From positions 62,001 through 126,000 of the forward strand of contig NW_019029001.1 of NCBI RefSeq assembly GCF_002105155.1: a stretch of 64,000 bases of DNA. The letters run 5' to 3'. Each line of letters opens with the position of its first letter. Position 1 is the first letter of the stretch. The position numbers and the translations under genes were made by a program. A model generated the notes under the pieces. The model had not been told where the DNA came from and ran no database searches. It worked only from the letters and a program-made list of their open reading frames with translations. This stretch comes from Lobosporangium transversale (taxonomy: Eukaryota > Mortierellomycota > Mortierellomycetes > Mortierellales > Mortierellaceae). This document shows positions 57,700-64,000 of this stretch, piece by piece.

Positions 57700-59094
57700 A
57701 TATGTCTCAAGGAATATCGATTAAATTCAGCTGAAGCTTTATTTCTATTATTTATTTATTTTTCCAGAGTAAATTTACCGTCTCAGAACCTACAACCCTG
57801 TCATAGTTTCTCCTTATCGCCAGTAAATACGATTCTGTTACTGTGCATTGGGTTTATGTGGAAGACTCGTACTAAGTAACTGACGCAATAGTAATTAAGT
57901 GTAGTACGAAAGGATCCGTTCATTTAGATCGTTGGAATTACGGCCTACCTAAATAAGGTTTTTGTAAAGCACGAATATATCAGAGGATTCGCAGTCCCCA
58001 AAGGTGAAGCTTTATCTGCATTAAAAGATCATGGTCGAGTTAGAGTAGATATTAAGTGGCCTCTCTAAACCTTCTAAGCGAATCATAAAAGAGAGTACGT
58101 TTAATAACGCCCTGAATGCTATGTTGTGTGCTACTTTGACCAATTGGCTCGATTTATTAGACGCACTCGTTTCATCTATTTATTTGTTAGTCAAGACTTT
58201 CAACGTACGGATATCTAAGTAAGGAGCCAGATAAGGAAAGGGGTCGGATAATGCACCGGACTACGGCCGCCAAAGTAACAGGATGTGCTGAGTCAAGCGG
58301 TGTCGGACGTGAAAGAGATTCGTTTAATGTAGGCTGGGCAACAAGACAACGAGCCACAAGACCGGAGCTTCGGCTCTTGCGTTGTTAGGAAATTTAATGC
58401 TTTGCCTGGTTGAAAGTTTTATAATTTCAAATCGGGACAGGGGTAGTGAATACATGGACAGAATTGACTCGGTTTGTAGGAACCAGAAGATCATTAATCC
58501 TTGTCAAGCAACAGAAAATAATCTTTTTTGTTATCAGAAAATATATTCAAATGTCATTCTTTGCTTTAACAGCTCTTGTACATTCGTTGGCTCACAGATC
58601 CCGGCATCAGTGGGGGACAAAGGAGGGACACTATTGGTTGTATTTATTGCTTGGAGTGAAAGCTATTCAATCACCTTCTTGCTGGGCGGTGCCTTGTGGA
58701 TAGACGGGAGAGAGGTGAATTGGTAGTCAACACCAATCTATCAAACATATGCATACAGAATTACAACATGGCAAAGACCATTGGGCAGCTACAGTTTTTT
58801 GGAGTGTATGCACGCAAACATTTCAAGAATCAGTCTTGCTCAGATTAAGAACCAAGAGAGGCCCGCGAAGCACAGGGGTCGCCCTGCAAAGCATAACCTT
58901 TCTTAACATGTGACTTATGGAGAAATGGCACCGAAGGGAAATGACCGTTTTTCATTTTTTTCTTCGCCTAAACCGTGGCTGCGAATGAAGAAAAAATAGC
59001 TCCGAAAGTGGATCCGATGAACAAATCTCTCTTTTCTCGTTCCTCATTGACACATTCTATTGATCCCTAATTCTGACCTAGTTTTTATAACAAA
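57700..59094. other. Spacer with one strong hairpin, no gene recognised
   Basis: The longest frame (114 codons from 58382) has no motif. A bulged inverted repeat at 58346-58385 (ACAACG...CGTTGT outer arms, CAAGA/TCTTG and CCG/CGG inner arms) could fold as RNA or DNA. Confidence 0.55.
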
Positions 59095-59805
59095 ATGTCG
59101 CCCCCTACTCCTGCCTCCCCTAGTGTAACAAAGACAACACGCCCAGATCATCTCGTACTGCGTTTGATGACAGAGAAGGACAAGGAGGAAGTCTCATCAC
59201 TGTTTATTGAAACCTTTAAGCGTGAACCTTTGGGGGCAAATAAGGGCGTGAGACAAAGTGAAGGTGACGCCATAGCAGCAGCCTCTGTTGAAAATCCAGT
59301 ATCATTTGTAATTGAGGATACATCGCTACCAGGGCCTAATCGCTTAGTGGCCTTCCGCACCAGCTGTATTTTAACTGCAGAGAAAATTGCAGCAAAGAGA
59401 AAAAAAATTGAGAAGGAAGGGTCAGAGGATTGTGTTCAAGCAATCTTAGATCATATGCTTGAGCTTTGGTTCGCTAATACGACGGTCTTTAAGGACAACC
59501 CGAGTGCTAAAGTTATGAAGTTCATGGCCTTGGGAGTAAGCACTGGATATGAGGGATTCGGATTGGCAAAGGAACTGTTGAGCGTCGCAATGGACAATGC
59601 CAGAGAAATAGGGTGTGATGCAGTGATGGTGGTTGCATCTGCGTTTGCAACTCAGCACCTGTTCCAGAACCGTTTGGGATTTGAGGAAAAGGCCCGTGTT
59701 CGATACACGGACTTTGTATGGAAGAATAAAGACGGTGTTGAGGAACGTTCATTTGAGAAGCTGGAACAGCCAGAGTTTTTAATCGCCTTCGAAAAAAAAT
59801 TGTAG
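59095..59805 (+). CDS. GNAT-family N-acetyltransferase
   Basis: Single-exon gene, 236 residues. The start of the fold is HLVLRLMTEKDKEEVSSLFIETF (beta1-alpha1 of GNAT enzymes). The acetyl-CoA-binding region is MKFMALGVSTGYEGFGLAKELLSVAMDNAREIGCDAVMVVASAFATQHLFQNRLGF, with the family's R/Q-x-x-G-x-G/A loop seen in divergent form as GYEGFGLA. Substrate cannot be told; the nearest pattern is the small-molecule/arylalkylamine-like acetyltransferases of fungi. No targeting signal is visible. Confidence 0.75.
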   Translation: MSPPTPASPSVTKTTRPDHLVLRLMTEKDKEEVSSLFIETFKREPLGANKGVRQSEGDAIAAASVENPVSFVIEDTSLPGPNRLVAFRTSCILTAEKIAAKRKKIEKEGSEDCVQAILDHMLELWFANTTVFKDNPSAKVMKFMALGVSTGYEGFGLAKELLSVAMDNAREIGCDAVMVVASAFATQHLFQNRLGFEEKARVRYTDFVWKNKDGVEERSFEKLEQPEFLIAFEKKL

Positions 59806-60213
59806 ACAACAAACAAGAATAAAAAGATCGAGCCAAATAAAAGAATATTTTTTTATTTTTCTTGGCGCACGGCAGTAGAAGTAACCGATGTTCCGTCTCT
59901 ATTTTTTTTTGGACAATCAGAAAGTACAAGAGCACTGTGCTCGGATAATTTCTCAACCGCGAAGTAATGGAAAAGAAAAACAATCAGGACGCCGCATTTC
60001 AAGGAATTTGTTGTCATCAACAAGTAAAAATTGCAGGGTGCAATCGGCGTGTTTTTATGCAATGATTAATGTGGTAGTCCTCTTTGATTGTTAGTTTGTC
60101 AGTCAATGAAATGGCTTATTTATTCATCGTATAAATACAAGCTGATCCACAATACAATACACTGTCTTTCTCTCTTCTACTTTTGCTACGAAGCCAATTC
60201 TTTGATTTTCTTA
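59806..60213. other. Spacer, no gene recognised
   Basis: 3' flank of the GNAT gene and promoter side of the PRXL2-like gene; no motif-bearing frame. Confidence 0.6.
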
Positions 60214-61314
60214 ATGCTCATGTCGATATCAAGCAGAATCAAGACTAAATACAGCGACATTAGGGATGTCACGCTTGTTGACTTTCTGGATGTATCGACA
60301 GAAACATCTTTCCCTTCATACGAGCTCTGGAAGTACCAGCCTACTATCATCATTGGTACAAAGATATCGAAGTTGCAATCCCAGTTACTTTTTCGAATCG
60401 GCACACATACACTATATCTGAACACGGATTTACGTCCTTATTTGGTTTGATTAGTGATCCGTCGTCCTGGATGCCAGTTCTGTAGAGAGGAGGCCAAAAT
60501 ATTCCACGAAAATCGGCAAATCATTGAGGAAAATTTGGTAAACAGATAAGAGAAGAAACACAAATATTGTTGGTGGTCAATGCTTTGTTGTACTCTACAA
60601 TACTAATACTTGTTTCATGATGACAAAATAATTAGGGCATGAAAATAGTGTGCATTGTACATGAGAAAGAAGGCTCAGATATCTTTCAAAAGGAATTCTG
60701 GCATGGAAAAGTCTATTTTGATCCTGAGAAAGGCTTCTACAAGGCATTTGGGTAAGAGAGTGATAATATGACTATCTAATCCATATTAATACTACGGTAA
60801 GCTTATAAAACTGCAACGAAAAATAATTGACAAATCACTTTAGCGGAGGTCGTATGCGCACAGGAAGCTGGGAACAGATGCTTCGACCAACATTTTGGAG
60901 GAATCTGGTGCGGAACAAGAGGTCAGGCGTTAAGGGTAACTTCGTAGGCGATGGACAGTAAGTCACTGTAAACTTATTTTGATTGATGGAAAAGCAAGTT
61001 TATATCACTTGTACAACATGTCATTGACACAACTTCCAACAACAATACAATACACTCAATTGAATAGTATACTCGGAGGGCTCTTTGTGGTGCAGAGTAA
61101 TGATGGAGGTATTGCATATGAACATATCGAGCGGGTGTGGGGCGACATCACGCACGCAGACAAGGTCCTTGAAGCCTGCAGTCGTGTCACAGGCGTGCAA
61201 TTGAGCAAAGATACGGTTTCGAAGGCACAACAGGATCATGACAAACTCTACAATAAGATGCAACAGTCGTCGTATGCTAAAGGGGATCAAGATCAAAACA
61301 AAGCCCGGGAATAA
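60214..61314 (+). CDS. Peroxiredoxin-like 2 (PRXL2/FAM213, AhpC/TSA-2 family) protein
   Basis: Five exons (60214-60355, 60455-60537, 60636-60751, 60844-60957, 61068-61314) encode 233 residues of a thioredoxin-fold redox protein. The active site is CQFC at about residues 54-57 (IIIVIRRPGCQFCREEA), followed by GMKIVCIVHEKEG, FYKAFGGGRMRTGSWEQM, GNFVGDG and LGGLFVVQSNDGGIAYEHIE. Two in-frame ATGs (60214 and 60220) could start the protein. Relatives are thiol-dependent antioxidant or prostamide reductase-like enzymes; the substrate here is unknown. Exon 5 uses an ATAG acceptor after a short A-rich stretch, chosen because it is the only one keeping LGGLFVVQ in frame. Confidence 0.8.
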
Positions 61315-62163
61315 CGATGTTACTGCAGCCGGTACTTGTGTAGTTGTTATATCCACCTATTCCTTTACTTCAGTTGTCAGCACATCATAACAGGGACGAA
61401 ACGTGAGTGGTGCTGACAATGCAACTCATTTGACCTTTTCTTCTCACGATCTCATGAACTCACCAAAAGCCGTTCAACATAATCTATTAAGTGAAAAAAT
61501 AATGATGATAATAAAGAACAATAATAAAAAGCTTTTTGCGCCTTCTAACCTTGGCTTGGATAGCCATATCTCGCCATGTTCCTTGAAGCGAACGACCTAG
61601 AAGAAAGCAAAGGGTAGAGAGGAGCCTTGAATTTCCTTATTCTAATCGCTACAAGAGCTACCGACCATCAAATTCTAGTAGTCTTTGAGACGATTAGCAA
61701 GATTCTCACGAACATGAATGATAATGATTGAGTACCAACTCTGTGTGACATGCATGCTCTTTCATCAGAATAAAATACGTTCATAACCAAATGATGAGAA
61801 CAACTGTGAATAAATAAATGTTGACATGCCTCATCCGTATGGGCCACAAGTATACTGACACACTCTATGCGTTAATGTTTAGTTTTCTTTGGGAACCCAA
61901 TCTTGTATTCAGGTGATCAGATAGCTAAGTGTCTAAGTGTTCTCTCAAATAGCATCAAACGATATTCTTTCATTTCCATTTATGGGGTTGAATACCGTTG
62001 CAAAAGTGTGACCAAGAGATATTAATTGATTCTCCCTTTTTCTTCATTCCCACATTCTCTTGCTCCTCTCCTCTTTCTCCACTTTTACTCACGCCTTGTT
62101 TTTTTTTTTTTTTCATCTTCGCCTTCAACTGCCCACTTGAACAACGCTTATATTTCATCCATC
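61315..62163. other. Spacer, no gene recognised
   Basis: AT-rich. A CT-rich leader with a poly(T) run (about 62099-62114) precedes the carboxypeptidase start codon. Confidence 0.6.
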
Positions 62164-62858
62164 ATGGGTCTCTCCAAGCGCATCGCTGTCGCTTGCGTGC
62201 TCTCGCTTGCTACCTCTGCTTTACTCTTCTCTTCTCCTACTGCTCAAGCATCGCCTGCACCCGCGCCTGATTCATTCAATTCACTCCTCAATGAAGCTGA
62301 CCACTTTGTGGACCAGAGCATTCGTGATCTCGAATTCAATTGGGATAATATTGAGGAAAAGGTCCACGGTGTCCTTGACGACCTTTCCGACAAATTCAAG
62401 TCCAAAGTTGGCAAGGCCACAGAATGGGCCCGCACTCTCACTCACGAGAGCTTCCCTGGCGTACAGATGCGTCTAAAGGAGCCCAAGCTTTGTGACCCTC
62501 ATGTCAAGCAGGTAAAATGATTAAAATTATCGCATGAGAAGAAGAAAGCAGACTTGTAGAGATATGGGTATATGAGTAAGGAGTCTTAGGGAATTATCTG
62601 GATCCGCGTCTCCATGATCCTTATGTTATTATTTTTTTGTCTTTCCTGTCCATCTTGTCACCTGTTTTCATCTTGCGCTTGCTTTCTATCCTACTATATG
62701 TATCACTTTTTTTTTTTTGCTGCTATTGTTACGCGTGTTTATGAATATGAATGGTGTATTCGCCATGAATCCCGAAGTCAAGTTTTTTAAGCGTGTGTAT
62801 ATAAATAGGAGTCTTTGAGGGTGCGACATCAGTAATGGTGATATCTGATATCACTCGC

Positions 62859-62892
<34 letters not shown>

Positions 62893-64000
62893 ATTTGAGT
62901 TAAGAGCCCTTAGCAGTGAATAGATGAATAGATGAGGAAACAGGGGGATCACACAATGTTATGCTGTTATGCATTGCATCAGTTGTTAGTAACAAATCCT
63001 TCATGTTGTTTATTATGTGTAGTATTCTGGATATCTTGATGTCGGAAGCGATAAGCATTTCTTCTTCTGGTTTTTCGAGTCTCGCAACAAGCCCAAATCG
63101 GATCCTCTGACTCTCTGGCTCAATGGCGGTCCAGGCTGCTCGTCTCTTACTGGATTATTCATGGAGTTAGGCCCTTGTAGTGTTAAGGAGGATGGATCTG
63201 ATACCGTCTATAACCCTTATTCTTGGAACTCCAATTCGTCTATCATTTTCTTGGACCAGCCCACCAATGTTGGATATTCCTACGGCGACTCTGTCTCCAA
63301 CACCTTCACTGCTGCCAAAGATGTCTATGCTCTGCTTCAGGTCTTCTTCAAGGAGTTCCCTGAGTACCAGCGTCTGGACTTCCACATTGCTGGAGAGAGT
63401 TATGCGGGGCACTACATCCCAGCCATTGGCAAAGAAATCAACGACAATAACAAGAAGCTCGCTATTCCCTTGTATCGTGCTCCTGGTGTTCAACATATTA
63501 ACTTGGCATCACTCTTGATTGGTAATGGATTGACAGATCCCAAGACTCAGTACGAGTACTACCCAGAGATGGCTTGCAGAAACTCTTACGGCCCTGTCTT
63601 GAGCGATGCTCAGTGCGACCAGATGACTGCCGCGTATGACACCTGTGCTGATTTAATCCAGGCTTGTTATGACACCAACTCTGTATTCCGCTGCTTGCCC
63701 GCAGCCTCATACTGCAACAGCAAGATGATCGCCCCCTATCAGCAATCTGGACAGAACCCCTATGATGTTCGCAAGAAGTGTGAGGGCGGTGGAGGATTGT
63801 GCTACCCTATCTTGGATGCCATTCAAGATTATCTTAATAGAGATGATGTTAAGCAGGAGCTCGGTGCTCAGGTTGATGAGTACAAATCATGCAATATGCA
63901 GATCAACATGCGCTTTATGCTTCAAGGTGACTGGATGAAGCCTTTCCACTTGATGGTTCCTGACTTGCTCCACGATGGTGTCCGTGTCTTGCTGTATTCT
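62164..64000 (+). CDS. Carboxypeptidase Y-like serine carboxypeptidase (partial, runs off the right edge)
   Basis: Vacuolar or secreted serine carboxypeptidase (S10) that removes C-terminal residues from peptides. Exon 1 (62164-62511) gives a signal peptide (about residues 1-30, [11 protein letters not shown]) and a helical propeptide. A 511-bp intron holding a poly(A) run (about 62859-62890) follows. Exon 2 (from 63023) begins YSGYLDV, the start of the mature enzyme. [13 protein letters not shown] is the oxyanion-hole motif and [10 protein letters not shown] holds the nucleophile Ser242. Conserved cysteines are present (LCDPHV, CNSK, CYP). The catalytic Asp and His lie beyond the window. The propeptide of roughly 85 residues is on the short side compared with yeast CPY. 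Confidence 0.92.

Overview
This window looks like a gene-rich stretch of nuclear DNA from an early-diverging fungus. Most genes carry short GT-AG introns (roughly 60-140 bp, a few 350-510 bp), intergenic DNA is AT-rich, and long poly(A) and poly(T) runs are common in introns and spacers. The gene set combines ordinary fungal housekeeping genes with genes that most yeasts lack: a RING plus tandem-BRCT protein of BARD1/BRCA1 type, an augmin HAUS6 subunit, the deadenylase PARN and EDC4. I infer Mucoromycota, probably Mortierellomycotina. That placement is inference from gene content; no rRNA or other marker is present to prove it.

Layout. 1-8458: EDC4/Ge-1 (minus, runs off the left edge) is divergent from PIG-U (plus), followed by the RING/BRCT gene (plus). 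8459-16700 is a repeat region without host protein genes. It holds a diverged tandem duplication, short GC-rich palindromes, an element with terminal inverted repeats, a tRNA-Val(AAC) gene, a tRNA-like SINE head, and a head-to-tail row of poly(A)-ended LINE 3' fragments that share a 3' stem-loop. 16700-29608: a small His/Arg-rich protein, PARN (minus), a decayed DnaJ pseudogene, a zinc transporter (minus) and Sec61 alpha (plus). 30201-36582: a deleted MULE transposase remnant (minus) beside a Myb/SANT-like protein (plus), then a large low-complexity protein. 37088-48938: an MCH1-like MFS transporter (minus), a TFIIB/Brf-like factor (plus), a HotDog thioesterase-like protein (plus), ribosomal protein uS12 (minus) and an FSP1/AIFM2-like oxidoreductase (plus). 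49250-53026: proteasome beta-3 (minus) and CCT5 (plus) share a 374-bp divergent promoter region. 53274-64000: HAUS6 (plus), a GNAT acetyltransferase, a PRXL2-like thioredoxin-fold protein and the 5' part of a carboxypeptidase Y-like protease that runs off the right edge.

Most genes are unrelated housekeeping functions rather than a cluster: mRNA decay (EDC4, PARN), ER import and GPI anchoring (Sec61, PIG-U), proteostasis (CCT5, beta-3, carboxypeptidase), redox (FSP1-like, PRXL2-like), transport (zinc, MFS), transcription and translation (Brf-like, uS12), spindle assembly (HAUS6) and DNA repair (RING/BRCT). I assembled the exon structures by hand from splice signals, reading-frame continuity and remembered family sequences; every chain given closes in frame. 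No CRISPR array, operon or rRNA was seen.
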